Assembly (NCBI RefSeq): GCF_004355005.1
Contig: NZ_SMSJ01000037.1
Coordinates: forward strand, 1-57,951
Reading direction: 5' to 3'
Length of the DNA stretch: 57,951 nucleotides
Origin: Dankookia rubra
GTDB taxonomy: Bacteria; Pseudomonadota; Alphaproteobacteria; Acetobacterales; Acetobacteraceae
Part shown: in pieces, positions 45,817-55,115 of the stretch
Numbering within the stretch: the first letter of the stretch is position 1
How the letters are laid out: every line of letters begins with the position of its first letter
Position numbers and translations under genes: made by a program
Notes under the pieces: model-generated
Seen by the model: only the letters and a program-made list of their open reading frames with translations
Databases searched by the model: none
Told to the model about the DNA's origin: nothing

Positions 45817-47193
45817 TTAGGCAGTGGGGAGGATGTTTTGGTTCAGGCGGAAGAGGTTTACGGGGTCGTACTTGGCCTTGATCTGCTGCAGCCGCCCGAA
45901 GTTTGGTCCGTAGGCGGCCGCGACCGCGTCGGGGCGCTCGTCGGCGTCGAGGTAGTTCACGTAGCGGCCCGCGCCCGTGTAGGGGCGCAGCGCGGCGAAG
46001 GCCTCCCGTGCCCAGGCGGTGCAGGCTTCAGTCTGCCGCGGGTCTGTCCACTCCGAGAGCACGAGCATGTTGTAGCCCTCAGCACGGTGAGGGAAGGCCG
46101 TGTCGCCGACTTCCACGCGCGCCACGGCGCCGTGCACGTGCTCCATTAGTAGCTGCCCCATCGGCGTCGGGCAGGCCGCGAAGCTCTCGATCATCGCCCG
46201 GATCGCGTCATCGGTCAGGGCGGAAAGGAAGCTCGATTTCCAGTAGTTGAGCGCTCCGCGCGGGTACTTCGCATCCAACATCGCATTCAGCTGCGCATAG
46301 GGCATCGGCCCGATCGCATCGAGTGCTGGCGTGCCGAACTGCCGGATCGGCCGCAATGCCTCCTCGGCCGCGGCGGGCGTCCCGCAATGGCACAGCACGA
46401 TCGCCGCCATCTTCTCTCCTGACCCGTCCGGCGCGTGCACCAACCCTGCGACAAGGGTCAGCTCGTCGGGGAGCGAGGCGGTGATATCGCGGAAGTGCCG
46501 CAGCACGTCCCAGGCCGAGGCAAAGGGCCAAGCAACGAGGCCACCCGTGACAATTGGCCCAACCGGATGCAGGCGGTACTCGAGGGAGGCCACCACGCCG
46601 AAGTTGCCGCCGCCGCCGCGGAGCGCCCAGAAGAGGTCGGGATGGTCGCGCTCGCTCGCGGTGACCACCCTGCCATCGGCCAGCACCACCTCCGCTGACA
46701 GCAGCTTGTCGAGGGCGAGCCCGTGCTTGGCCATAAGCCAGCCGAGCCCACCTCCGAGAGTCAGCCCCGCGACGCCCGTCGAGGAGACCACGCCTCCGGT
46801 GGTGGCCAGGCCGTGCAGCTGGGTTTCGCGGTTGAACTCGCCCCAGGTGACGCCCCCCTGCGCACGGGCGGTGCGCGCCGTCGGATCGACATGTATGCCC
46901 TTCATGAGGGACAGGTCGATCATCAGGCTGCCCTCGGTGGTCGCGCGCCCCGCCACGTTGTGGCCGCCACCGCGGATGGCGATCTCGAGCCCCTGGTCGC
47001 GCCCCAGCCTCACCGCGTCAGTGATATCGGCCAGGCCGCGACAGCGGGCGATGAGCGCCGGGCGGCGGTCGATGAGTCCATTATGCACCCTCCGGGCCTC
47101 CTCGTACCCAGGATCGGTGGGCCGCAGGACCTGTCCCGCGAAGGAGTTGGCGAGTTCGGCAACCGGGTCGGCCTGAGATGTCGTGGAGTCCAT
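45817..47193 (-). CDS. FAD-binding oxidase, berberine bridge type
   Basis: A 458-residue flavoprotein. The FAD_binding_4 part has IAIRGGGHNVAGRATTEG, where His78 is the usual site of covalent FAD attachment, and GLTLGGGLGWLMAKHGLALD. The C-terminal BBE domain ends AAYGPNFGRLQQIKAKYDPV then NLFRLNQNI, a clear hallmark. Members oxidise alcohols, sugars or aromatic compounds. ATG 47193 has a GGGAGG Shine-Dalgarno; an upstream in-frame start at 47241 is less likely. It is full length. Confidence 0.9.
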   Translation of the reverse strand: MDSTTSQADPVAELANSFAGQVLRPTDPGYEEARRVHNGLIDRRPALIARCRGLADITDAVRLGRDQGLEIAIRGGGHNVAGRATTEGSLMIDLSLMKGIHVDPTARTARAQGGVTWGEFNRETQLHGLATTGGVVSSTGVAGLTLGGGLGWLMAKHGLALDKLLSAEVVLADGRVVTASERDHPDLFWALRGGGGNFGVVASLEYRLHPVGPIVTGGLVAWPFASAWDVLRHFRDITASLPDELTLVAGLVHAPDGSGEKMAAIVLCHCGTPAAAEEALRPIRQFGTPALDAIGPMPYAQLNAMLDAKYPRGALNYWKSSFLSALTDDAIRAMIESFAACPTPMGQLLMEHVHGAVARVEVGDTAFPHRAEGYNMLVLSEWTDPRQTEACTAWAREAFAALRPYTGAGRYVNYLDADERPDAVAAAYGPNFGRLQQIKAKYDPVNLFRLNQNILPTA

Positions 47194-47511
47194 CGTTACC
47201 TCCCGTGTGGGGGCATCTGCCAAAGCGACGACGGACGCCATCTGTTTCCGGGCCCGTTCTTACCGCAGCGGGTTAGCCGATAGGCCACCGTCGCGGGGTA
47301 CATTGCCGCCGCTCGCCGTTCGATGGTCGACGCACCTCGCTCCCGAGGTCAAACCTAATTTCGTCCCAGCCTGGTGGCGGCAAGTCTGCTCGCGGCATCC
47401 ACGGTGCGACTGACAGGATGGCCGAGTTGGGCCGCTGTGCCACTGATCAGCCTCCGGCCGGTCTGAACCAAGGCGGGCGAAAGATGTCCTGCTATCCGCC
47501 GTGGTTTCCGC

Positions 47512-47685
47512 TCACAGTGTCTCGCTGGCAAGCCAGTTCGCGACCTCCTCTTCGGGCACCAGGCGCACCGTGTTGAGGTCAAATTCGTCGAAGACAATCT
47601 CGCTCAGGCCATAAGGTGGCCCAATGAGCGACGACGGCTCCTCGCGGAGATCGACCATGCGCGGGCTCTCCACCCCATTGCGCAT
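47512..47685 (-). CDS. Small hypothetical or C-terminal fragment
   Basis: A 57-residue minus-strand reading MRNGVESPRMVDLREEPSSL then IGPPYGLSEIVFDEFDLNTV and RLVPEEEVANWLASETL. Its acidic, protein-like composition looks coding. An in-frame stop lies 11 codons upstream (PD-stop-QAEIVE), so it is either a tiny gene or the end of a broken one. No family was recognised. Confidence 0.35.
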   Translation of the reverse strand: MRNGVESPRMVDLREEPSSLIGPPYGLSEIVFDEFDLNTVRLVPEEEVANWLASETL

Positions 47686-47777
47686 CTCCACGATCTCGGC
47701 CTGTCAATCGGGATGGCTGCTCTACAAAATCCTGCCGTATGCAGCGGTATGACTGGCTCGACTGCTTTGAGGTGAGA

Positions 47778-48359
47778 TCAACCTCGCTCGACGATCAGGT
47801 AAATGAGCGCCTCGGTAGACGGGTCGGGGTTCTCGATCGTATGCGGAGCGTCGGTGCGGCAGCTGCAGCTATCACCTTCGGAGAGTTCGGCTGTTTCGTC
47901 GCCCACGGTGACGCGGACGGCGCCAACAGCCACGTGCATATGCTCGACCGTGCCGGCAGTGTGAGCCGCGGTCGGTCCTAAAATAGTCGACGGAGGGATC
48001 TGATAGCGCACGAAGTCGATGCGGCTACCGGGGGCCGAAGGTCCAAGTCTTTCCCAACGTGCGGGGTATTCACCGCCTGCGCCCTCGCCGCTGCGCAGCA
48101 CGCGAATGCGGGGCGATAGACCCGCACCCCCGTCAATGAGCGCAGCGGCACCAACCCCGAGTGCCTGAGCGAGCCGCACTACCGTGCTGACGGTCGGCGA
48201 CTTCGCTCCACGCTCAATGTCCGAGATCATCGAGGCAGAGATGCCGCTGCCCGCGGCCAGCGTTCGCAAACTGAAGCCGGCTGCCTCGCGCTGCTGTTTG
48301 ACGGCGCGCCCCACACGGAGGCTGACCTCGTCCTCTAAAGTTGACACCATGTACTCCAT
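47778..48359 (-). CDS. XRE-family regulator with cupin domain
   Basis: A 193-residue repressor-like protein. The HTH (VGRAVKQQREAAGFSLRTLA then AGSGISASMISDIERGAKSP) is followed by a cupin (HMHVAVGAVRVTVGDETAEL with GDSCSCRTDAPHTIENPDPS), which normally binds a small ligand. It is divergent from the two-cupin gene at 48398, with about 40 bases between starts, so it probably controls that gene and itself. ATG 48359 or 48350 could be the start. Confidence 0.85.
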   Translation of the reverse strand: MEYMVSTLEDEVSLRVGRAVKQQREAAGFSLRTLAAGSGISASMISDIERGAKSPTVSTVVRLAQALGVGAAALIDGGAGLSPRIRVLRSGEGAGGEYPARWERLGPSAPGSRIDFVRYQIPPSTILGPTAAHTAGTVEHMHVAVGAVRVTVGDETAELSEGDSCSCRTDAPHTIENPDPSTEALIYLIVERG

Positions 48360-48397
48360 AGTGCACGAATACGCCACCCAAGCAAGGAGGGGAGGCA

Positions 48398-48958
48398 ATG
48401 GACAAAGCTGAATTCGAAACGGAATTGCGTCGCGACGGCTACCGGGTCGTGAACAGCAGCGTGAAGCCGAACTTGGTCGCGCCGAACCATTGTCACGACT
48501 TCGACGCCAAGGCATGGGTTCTAGGCGGCGAAATCACCATCACTCGTGACAACACCCCGGTCACCTTCCGCGCGGGGCAATGCTTCGAGGTGCCCGCAGG
48601 CTGTATGCATGCTGAGCACGTCGGCCCGGAGGGTGTTGCTCTGCTGTCAGGGCGCCGCCGCAACGGCGGTCCACTCACCCGTGAGGCCTTCGAGAGCGAC
48701 CTACGTCGTGAAGGCTTTGATGTCGTGAATGGCGGACAAAAGCCCGGTTTTGCCGAGGACATGCACGCGCATGATTTCGATGCGAGGATCATGGTGCTTG
48801 CTGGTGAGATCACCGTAACGCGTGATGGCAAGTCAGATGTTTTCCATGCCGGTGATCACTGCGAAATTCCGGCTGGCTGCCAACACACAACGAAGGCGGG
48901 TCCGGAAGGCGTTGCCTACATCGTTGGGAAAGCCTGTCGCCGGCCAGCGATGAACTAG
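48398..48958 (+). CDS. Tandem two-cupin protein
   Basis: A 186-residue protein built from two copies of one 90-residue unit. The first reads FETELRRDGYRVVNSSVKPN, HCHDFDAKAWVLGGEITITR and FEVPAGCMHAEHVGPEGVAL; the second reads FESDLRREGFDVVNGGQKPG, HAHDFDARIMVLAGEITVTR and CEIPAGCQHTTKAGPEGVAY. Each has His-x-His and a later His as likely metal ligands. It is perhaps a small-molecule dioxygenase or isomerase. GGAGGGGAGG precedes the start. Confidence 0.75.
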   Translation: MDKAEFETELRRDGYRVVNSSVKPNLVAPNHCHDFDAKAWVLGGEITITRDNTPVTFRAGQCFEVPAGCMHAEHVGPEGVALLSGRRRNGGPLTREAFESDLRREGFDVVNGGQKPGFAEDMHAHDFDARIMVLAGEITVTRDGKSDVFHAGDHCEIPAGCQHTTKAGPEGVAYIVGKACRRPAMN

Positions 48959-48986
48959 CTGCCTGGTTTCTTGGCACGGTAAGGAT

Positions 48987-49012
48987 CCTGCACGCTGTGT
49001 GGAGCGTGCAGG
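48987..49012. terminator. Hairpin between convergent genes
   Basis: CCTGCACGCT, a GTGTGG loop and AGCGTGCAGG form a perfect 10-bp stem between the plus-strand cupin gene and the minus-strand catalase-like gene. It suits a bidirectional terminator, although a T-run is absent. Confidence 0.55.
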
Positions 49013-49058
49013 TGGAAAGGTGGATACACCGGCCTGATGCCCTGTAGCGAAGCCGAAA

Positions 49059-50063
49059 CTACTGCAGCCGTCGAGACAACGAGACGGCATAGGCAGCCGC
49101 ACGCGCCTGCAGCGTCGGATCGTAGCTCAGCTCGACGCCAGGCGCCTGCTCCAGCGTCATGAAGCTGATGGGGTCACATGCGCCGCCCGGGCCAGGTGCG
49201 ACATCAGTGACCGTCAGCCGCCCCACCACCGCGCGCGGCCGGTCGTCGGGCCAGGCCACCGTCGGGTTGGTCACGTCGTCGCCGGTGCCAGGAAACTGCA
49301 GCACCATGTCAAACTCCACCGGCGCTTCTGTGATGCGACGGCGTAGCTCTTCGGCGAGGAAGTCGTTCGGCAGCGTGCGCATCTGCTCCTCGGTCAGGCG
49401 CAGTGTTCCGGCCCGCGGTTCAAACACCCAGCGAGCATGGCGCACCTCTCCGTCGGCTCCTCGGAAGCGGAATGCATTGACGCCCCAATAGGGGGTCGTG
49501 GCCCAGCTCGCCGACGGCAGGGTCGCGGCCAGCCAGCGGGCCTGCAAGGTGGCTGCCGGGTTCGCTGCCACGAAGGCCGTGACAGCTTGCGGGTTGGGCT
49601 GGCCGGTCGCCGGATCCGGGCGGCGGGCGAGCAGCCCGTCTACCAGTGCCTGCGGCGTGGGCGATCCGAAGATGGGCGCCGAGATGTTGGCCATGTCCCA
49701 GATCTCGCCACCCTGGGTTTCGAAGCGGATGGAGAGGCTGCGCGTGGTACGCCCGGTGTCGGGCCCGCGGGGGTTCCCCACGCCGACGCCAAAGCGGATG
49801 ATGGTCGGCACGCGCTGCCCGTTGAAGATTGGCGACACCGAAAGCCGTGCACCTTCGGGTGTTGCAGCGAAATAGCCGGCGGCGCAGGTGCCCTTGGCGT
49901 GGCTTGGGCGGTGAGTACGGATCGGGCCCAGCACCGCTTCGAATGCATCGACAATCGCTTCAGGTGAGGGCGTCTCGGTCCGGGCCGGGGTCACTGTGCC
50001 GAGCAGCCCTGCAAACATACCGACGGCGAGGGCCGTGGCGAACGGACGGGTGGGCATGTGCAT
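49059..50063 (-). CDS. Exported catalase-family peroxidase (SrpA type)
   Basis: A 334-residue small catalase-like haem peroxidase. A signal peptide (FATALAVGMFAGLLGTVTPA) points to the periplasm. RTHRPSHAKGTCAAGYFAAT contains the distal His, TRSLSIRFETQGGEIWDMAN and SPTPQALVDGLLARRPD are family traits, and the proximal Tyr lies in GVELSYDPTLQARAAAYAVS. It is much shorter than classical catalase (about 480), as usual in this subfamily. It would remove peroxides. GAGATCCATG marks the start. Confidence 0.88.
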   Translation of the reverse strand: MHMPTRPFATALAVGMFAGLLGTVTPARTETPSPEAIVDAFEAVLGPIRTHRPSHAKGTCAAGYFAATPEGARLSVSPIFNGQRVPTIIRFGVGVGNPRGPDTGRTTRSLSIRFETQGGEIWDMANISAPIFGSPTPQALVDGLLARRPDPATGQPNPQAVTAFVAANPAATLQARWLAATLPSASWATTPYWGVNAFRFRGADGEVRHARWVFEPRAGTLRLTEEQMRTLPNDFLAEELRRRITEAPVEFDMVLQFPGTGDDVTNPTVAWPDDRPRAVVGRLTVTDVAPGPGGACDPISFMTLEQAPGVELSYDPTLQARAAAYAVSLSRRLQ

Positions 50064-50499
50064 GGATCTCCGTGGCTCGGTCGTGCCAATTGGGAGATAA
50101 AGGTGATAGCGGAAGTGGTGCCCGTTTCAGCAACCTTCTCACGCTGGGCCATGGCATGTGGCAGGGCGAGCCCGGGTTTGGGCTCTCGGCAGGTCCTGGC
50201 ACGCCTTATCGGATGAAGAGAGGCTCCGGCATAGGCGGTCCTCAAGCGCGCCCGCAATCGCCTGCATGCGCGCTGCTGCCGTTTTCACGGTCCTCCTCCC
50301 GCCGCGCCAGCCGCCGGTACGTCCGCGCAGATCGCCAGCGCTCGTCCACCCATCGCGTTCTCCCCCAACTGGGTTGGACGCAACTAGAATCACTTCGGCT
50401 CGCGTCGCTTCAAATGACCTCCGAGTCAGCAATATTGCGGATCGGTATTATTCATCATGTGTGGATCACGACAGCGCTCTTTCAGCGCTGAGTTCAGTC
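50064..50499. other. No gene recognised
   Basis: About 430 bases between two minus-strand genes. There are short Arg-rich frames on both strands but none convincing. A minus-strand AT-rich patch near 50420-50470 has no gene behind it. Confidence 0.35.
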
Positions 50500-51741
50500 T
50501 CATTCGGCCGGCACAGCGCCGGATCGCAGGGGAACGCTGATCGCGGCTTGAAGACCGGCAGGGTCGAACCGGAGCTCGACTTCACCACCGAGTTGGCGAG
50601 GCAAATTACGCTCCAGCAGGCGCGAACCGAAGCCTCGCTGCGCTGGCGGTCCCGCCAGTGGCGGCCCACCTCGTTCGAGCCACTCGATCCGAAGGCGAGC
50701 ACCCTCCGCACTGCGGTATTCAGACTGGAACTGAGCAATCTGCCAGCGCACCTCAACCCGTCCAGCCGGAGTTGAGAGCGCGCCATGGCGAACCGCGTTC
50801 GTGACCATTTCGTGCAGCGCCAATGCGAGGGCCACGGCGGAGCCGGGCTCCAGCTGGACTGGCGGCCCGTCAAGCATGGCACGGGGCCCCGCAGCCGGCC
50901 CAGCGGCGCTCAGATATGGCGCCAGCTCAGTCTCCAGCAGGAGACGTAGCTCCGCCCCTGCAGCCCAGCCACCTTCTGACAGTCGGTCATGCGCGCGGGC
51001 GAGCGCGAGCAGCCGTCCACCGAAGGCGGACCAAGAGGCGCTGGGGCTCGGTGCAGCACGCGCAGTTTGGGCCGCCAGCGAGTGCACGGCGGCGAGTGTG
51101 TTCCGTACACGATGGTTCAACTCGGCTAGCAGCAATCGGCGCAGACCTTCCTCACCACGGCGCTCATCCGCGTCGGCAACGAAGCCAGCCACATAGCGGA
51201 CTTGACCGGCGGTGCGGATCGGAAAGCCAAAGTCGCGCACCCAGCGTGGCCGACGCGAGCCACCTCCGTCTTGGGTTGATGGCAGCACCCGGTACTCGAT
51301 CTCAGCGGTTTCACCTCGCCGCACCGCCTCGAAACGCGCCGTCACGGCGGCTCGATCGTCCGCGTACACAAGGCCGAGCCAACGCCCAGCCTCCGGCAGC
51401 ACGACCTCAGCCGGTGTTCCGAGTAGGGCTTCCAGGCCGGGTGAGACGTACCTGCCTTGCCCGGTGCGGGCATCGGCTACCCAGAGTGCGCCCGGCGCTG
51501 CCTCGGCGAAGCTCTGCAGAAGCGCTCCTTGATCCGCCTTTCGCTCGAGGTCGACGACGCGCTGTTCCAGCTCCGCCTTTGCCTCGCGCAAGCCATTCAG
51601 GGCAAGTTCTAGCCGGTCTGCCCGGGCTCGCTCCGCATCGAGCGCCTCTCGCAGGCCATGCTGATCATAGGATGTGCCGGGGAGGCCGAGTTGGGCCTCC
51701 GCCATGTTGTTGTCGCCGTCACGCCGTCGCTTTGGCGACAC
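50500..51741 (-). CDS. PAS-HWE histidine kinase
   Basis: A 413-residue soluble sensor kinase. An N-terminal coiled coil (residues 30-70, LEQRVVDLERKADQ) precedes a PAS domain (LLQSFAEAAPGALWVADART to GFPIRTAGQVRYVAGFVADA). The kinase core starts at LLAELNHRVRNTLAAVHSLA (the His in LNHRVRN) and ends LRFDPAGLQAAISVPL, as in HWE/HisKA_2 kinases. No cognate regulator is next to it, but the ECF sigma gene lies upstream on the same strand; such kinases control EcfG in the general stress response. GTG 51741 follows AGGAGA. Confidence 0.85.
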   Translation of the reverse strand: MSPKRRRDGDNNMAEAQLGLPGTSYDQHGLREALDAERARADRLELALNGLREAKAELEQRVVDLERKADQGALLQSFAEAAPGALWVADARTGQGRYVSPGLEALLGTPAEVVLPEAGRWLGLVYADDRAAVTARFEAVRRGETAEIEYRVLPSTQDGGGSRRPRWVRDFGFPIRTAGQVRYVAGFVADADERRGEEGLRRLLLAELNHRVRNTLAAVHSLAAQTARAAPSPSASWSAFGGRLLALARAHDRLSEGGWAAGAELRLLLETELAPYLSAAGPAAGPRAMLDGPPVQLEPGSAVALALALHEMVTNAVRHGALSTPAGRVEVRWQIAQFQSEYRSAEGARLRIEWLERGGPPLAGPPAQRGFGSRLLERNLPRQLGGEVELRFDPAGLQAAISVPLRSGAVPAE

Positions 51742-51897
51742 GCCGGGTCTCCTACTGCCGTGTGACAGGCAGAAAGGCTTACTTGGCGTCCGGTTTGCCC
51801 CACTGGGGATGCCAATCCGGTGTTGCCCGCTCGAAACCGTTTGTGGAATGAGCAGGTAGCGACCGCAACGTTCTCCTGTTCACCAAGGCGCCAGTAA

Positions 51898-52509
51898 TTA
51901 CGTTCCAACGTGGATGTTGACGGTGGTGCCCTTGTCGACCGCATTCGAATACTGCGCCCGCCCTACCTGTCGTTCAGACCGCTCCTCACCGGTCAGCCAA
52001 ATCTGCACCTGGCGGCGGGCGCGAAAGACACGGCTTTTGGCCGTGCCGACGGCGCAGCCGGTTACCTGCGCCACCTCCTCGTAAGACAGTCCCTGCAGAA
52101 CCACCATAAGGAGCGCTTCGCGCTGGTCGCTCGGCAGTTGCCCGAGTGCCCGGCTGAGTTCCTTCAGCACCATCCGGTCCTCATGCGCGCCGCTTACTGC
52201 GAAGGCGGACATCGGCAGGTCCTCGATGTCGGTCGTCTCGCGCTGCTTGCGCATTGTCGAGATGAAGCGGTTGCGCAGGATGCGGTGCATCCAGGCGGTG
52301 AAGTTGGTTCCCGGGGTGAAGGTCTCCTGCGCGGCCAGGGCATTTGCCACCGCATCCTGCACCAGGTCCTCGGCTGCAGCGCGATTGCGGGTCAGCGCCA
52401 TGGCCTGTACGCGCAGCTTGGGGAGGAGGGTGACCAGCAGTTTGTGGAACTCGCCACTGTCATGCCGCTGGCGGGTCTGCTGTTGCAGTGCGTTGGTCAT
52501 GCTGTCCAT
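51898..52509 (-). CDS. ECF sigma factor, EcfG-like
   Basis: A 203-residue sigma factor. Region 2 is KLRVQAMALTRNRAAAEDLV and FTAWMHRILRNRFISTMRKQ; region 4 is LGQLPSDQREALLMVVLQGL then SYEEVAQVTGCAVGTAKSRV. It resembles EcfG-type general stress sigma factors of alphaproteobacteria. No anti-sigma NepR is in the window, so the resemblance is partial. It lies 156 bases upstream of the HWE kinase. The start is ATG 52509 after AGGGAGGAACG. Confidence 0.85.
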   Translation of the reverse strand: MDSMTNALQQQTRQRHDSGEFHKLLVTLLPKLRVQAMALTRNRAAAEDLVQDAVANALAAQETFTPGTNFTAWMHRILRNRFISTMRKQRETTDIEDLPMSAFAVSGAHEDRMVLKELSRALGQLPSDQREALLMVVLQGLSYEEVAQVTGCAVGTAKSRVFRARRQVQIWLTGEERSERQVGRAQYSNAVDKGTTVNIHVGT

Positions 52510-52822
52510 GAACGTTCCTCCCTGCGCCAATCTGGCAATAAGTGATCGGCGCTCGTTGGGGGTTGCATCCCAGCAACGTTACCAAATCACGCCATAGCGA
52601 TCTGAGCCGGAGAGGGCAACGTGTGGAAGGCTCGCGCTGTCTAATCGCGCTTCGGCATCGAATGATACCGCGAGAGGTGGAGGTTGGGTACCACCGCTCG
52701 CAACTCGTGGCTTTGCTGAAGTAACCAGCGAAGTGACATTTGGTCCGGCCTGCCAACGTATTTACAGGCGTTGTGCAACCATCTAGCTTTGCATGTGCAG
52801 GCATATTGTTCTGGGACAGCTG

Positions 52823-53029
52823 ATGCGTAAGCCGATCACCATGCGGTTCGATCCCGATCTCCTCGTGCAAGCACGGCATTTGGCCGCCCGGGAAAATCGC
52901 ACCCTGACCAACCTCATCGAGACAGCAGTGCGTCAACGGGTCATCGCCTCTTCTTCGGAAGTGCCTCGGCGTGCATCAATCACGAAGAACTTGCCGAAGG
53001 CGCGATCCGCTGCCGCCCAGAGCCGCTGA
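52823..53029 (+). CDS. Ribbon-helix-helix protein before kaiC
   Basis: A 68-residue protein starting MRKPITMRFDPDLLVQARHL then AARENRTLTNLIETAVRQRV. This beta-strand and two-helix pattern is that of a CopG/Arc-type repressor or antitoxin. Its stop overlaps the kaiC start in TGATG (53027-53031). It may autoregulate the kai operon; no toxin gene follows. The C-terminal 20 residues are basic. Confidence 0.6.
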   Translation: MRKPITMRFDPDLLVQARHLAARENRTLTNLIETAVRQRVIASSSEVPRRASITKNLPKARSAAAQSR

Positions 53030-54738
53030 TGGATCGAAATGTCACAACGGCGCCTGACCTTGGTGCCGCGAAACCACTTCCCAAGGCACCGACCGGGATC
53101 GCCGGTTTCGACGACCTCACCCTTGGCGGCCTGCCGCGGGGCCGGCCGACGCTGGTCTGCGGTGGTGCCGGCTGCGGCAAGACGCTCTTTGCCATGACCT
53201 TCTTGCTCAATGGCATCCAGCGGTTCGACGAGGCCGGCGTGCTGATGAGCTTCGAGGAAGCGGCGGAGGATCTCGCCGCCAATGTCGCCTCCCTGAGCTA
53301 CGATGTCGCCGGCTTGATTGCCGAGAAGCGTCTGGTGATCGATCACGTAAGGATCGAGCGCAGCGAGATCGAGGAAGCCGGCGAGTACGACCTCGAAGGC
53401 CTGTTCGTCCGCCTCGGCCACGCTATTGATTCGATCGGCGCGCGCCGCGTCGTGCTCGACACGCCAGAGGCGCTGTTCGCCGGCTTCTCCGACGAAGGCG
53501 TGCTGCGCGCCGAGTTGCGACGGCTATTCGGCTGGCTCAAGGATCGTGGGGTCACGGCCGTGATCACCGGCGAGCGCGGCGCGGGGCAGCTGACCCGGCA
53601 TGGGCTGGAAGAGTACGTCTCGGATTGCGTCATCCTGCTCGACAACCGGGTGCACGACCAGGTCACCACCCGGCGGCTGCGCGTGATCAAGTACCGCGGT
53701 TCGGCGCACGGCACCAACGAGTACCCTTTCCTTATCGATGAGGGAGGGATCAGCGTCCTGCCGATTACCTCGGCCGGTCTAAACCACAAAACTTATAATG
53801 AGGCCGTGTCGACCGGGGTTACCGGGCTTGACACCATGTTCGGAGCGGGCGGCTATTATCGCGGCTCGAGCGTCCTGATTTCCGGCGGCTCCGGCAATGG
53901 CAAGACAATCTTGGCCGCGCACTTCGCCGAGGCCATGTGCCAACGCGGCAGCCGCTGCCTCTACTTCGGTTTCGAGGAAGGGCCCGACCAGCTCATACGA
54001 AACGTCCGCTCTGTTGGCATCGACCTCTCGCCGCATCTCAGCGCGGGGCTACTGCGATTTGAGACCGCACGCCCGAGCTTCTACGGTTTGGAGATGCATC
54101 TGGCGCGCATGCATCGTGATATCGAGCAGTTCGCGCCCGGCGCGGTGGTCGTCGATCCTATCTCAGCCTTCCGGGGCCCCGAGGTTGAGGTGCATGCGAC
54201 CTTGCTGCGCATGATCGACATCCTGAAGACGCGTGGGATCACGGCGGTCTTTACAAACCTGTGCGGGGAGGAGCATCAGCCCAGCCACGGCGAGCATGGC
54301 CTTTCCTCGCTGATGGATACCTGGATCTCGCTGCGCACTATCGAGGCGGATGGCGAACGCAACCGTGCCCTGTACGTGTTGAAATCCCGCGGCATGGCTC
54401 ATTCCAACCAGATCCGAGAGTTCGTACTGACCGCCGAGGGCATGTGCCTACGAGAGATCTACACCGGGCCAGGCGGCGTGTTGACCGGCTCGGCCCGCGT
54501 GGCGCAGGCGACGCGGGAGCAGGCAGAGGCAGCGGCCCGTGTGAGGGACGCCGCTCGGCGGCGCCGCCAGTTCGAGACGCAAAAGAACGCGCTGGAGCGG
54601 CAAATAGCAGATCTCCAGGCGGCTCTGGAGAAAGAGGCAGAGGAACTTGCCGCGTTTTCCGCCGAGGCGGAAGAGCATGAGGCAGGGCTTGCGCGCGATC
54701 AGGTGACGATGAGCGCGAGCCGGAGATCGGCCGAATGA
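53029..54738 (+). CDS. kaiC: KaiC-family double RecA ATPase
   Basis: A 569-residue KaiC homologue. CI has Walker A GGAGCGKT at residues 45-52 and catalytic EE in SFEEAAEDL. CII has GGSGNGKT at 286-293, EE in GFEEGPDQL and the LSSLMDTWISLRTIE stretch, in which Ser426-Ser427 sit where cyanobacterial KaiC has the phosphorylated Ser431-Thr432. A coiled-coil tail (residues 490-560) replaces the cyanobacterial A-loop end. No KaiA is in the window. Start by TGATG, end by ATGA overlap. Confidence 0.92.
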   Translation: MDRNVTTAPDLGAAKPLPKAPTGIAGFDDLTLGGLPRGRPTLVCGGAGCGKTLFAMTFLLNGIQRFDEAGVLMSFEEAAEDLAANVASLSYDVAGLIAEKRLVIDHVRIERSEIEEAGEYDLEGLFVRLGHAIDSIGARRVVLDTPEALFAGFSDEGVLRAELRRLFGWLKDRGVTAVITGERGAGQLTRHGLEEYVSDCVILLDNRVHDQVTTRRLRVIKYRGSAHGTNEYPFLIDEGGISVLPITSAGLNHKTYNEAVSTGVTGLDTMFGAGGYYRGSSVLISGGSGNGKTILAAHFAEAMCQRGSRCLYFGFEEGPDQLIRNVRSVGIDLSPHLSAGLLRFETARPSFYGLEMHLARMHRDIEQFAPGAVVVDPISAFRGPEVEVHATLLRMIDILKTRGITAVFTNLCGEEHQPSHGEHGLSSLMDTWISLRTIEADGERNRALYVLKSRGMAHSNQIREFVLTAEGMCLREIYTGPGGVLTGSARVAQATREQAEAAARVRDAARRRRQFETQKNALERQIADLQAALEKEAEELAAFSAEAEEHEAGLARDQVTMSASRRSAE

Positions 54739-55115
54739 CCGATAACAAGCGCCAGCACAGCAAGCCGTACCTCGTGATCACGCACGAGGATGCAGCGCAG
54801 AACCAGCAGCAAGAGGCTGACGCAGCTGCCAGTGAGCACTACAACCTGCGGCTTTACGTTGCAGGGCAGACCGCAAAATCCGCCGCTGCCATCGTCAACT
54901 TGCGCCGTATTTGCGAGGAGCATCTTGCGGGGCGCTTTACCATCGAGGTTGTCGATCTGCTGGTACACCCACAACTCGCGGCAGGCGATCAGATCCTAGC
55001 GGTACCGACCTTGGTGCGTCGCCTACCGCCCCCGCTCAAGCGGGTCATTGGTAGCTTGGCTGACACGGAGCGTGTGCTAGTAGGTCTCGATTTGCGAAGC
55101 GGACATCACAAGTGA
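54735..55115 (+). CDS. kaiB: KaiB-family protein, first copy
   Basis: A 126-residue thioredoxin-like KaiB. YNLRLYVAGQTAKSAAAIVN, ICEEHLAGRFTIEVVDLLVH and ILAVPTLVRRLPPPLKRVIG are the family hallmarks. Residues 1-35 are a Gln/Ala-rich extension not usual in KaiB. ATGA overlap with kaiC and GTGA overlap with the second kaiB show one transcript. Confidence 0.92.
   Translation: MTDNKRQHSKPYLVITHEDAAQNQQQEADAAASEHYNLRLYVAGQTAKSAAAIVNLRRICEEHLAGRFTIEVVDLLVHPQLAAGDQILAVPTLVRRLPPPLKRVIGSLADTERVLVGLDLRSGHHK

Noticed and set aside
52823-53029. Type II toxin-antitoxin pair
   Set aside because: The ribbon-helix-helix protein looks like an antitoxin, but the next overlapping gene is kaiC and no toxin fold is nearby.
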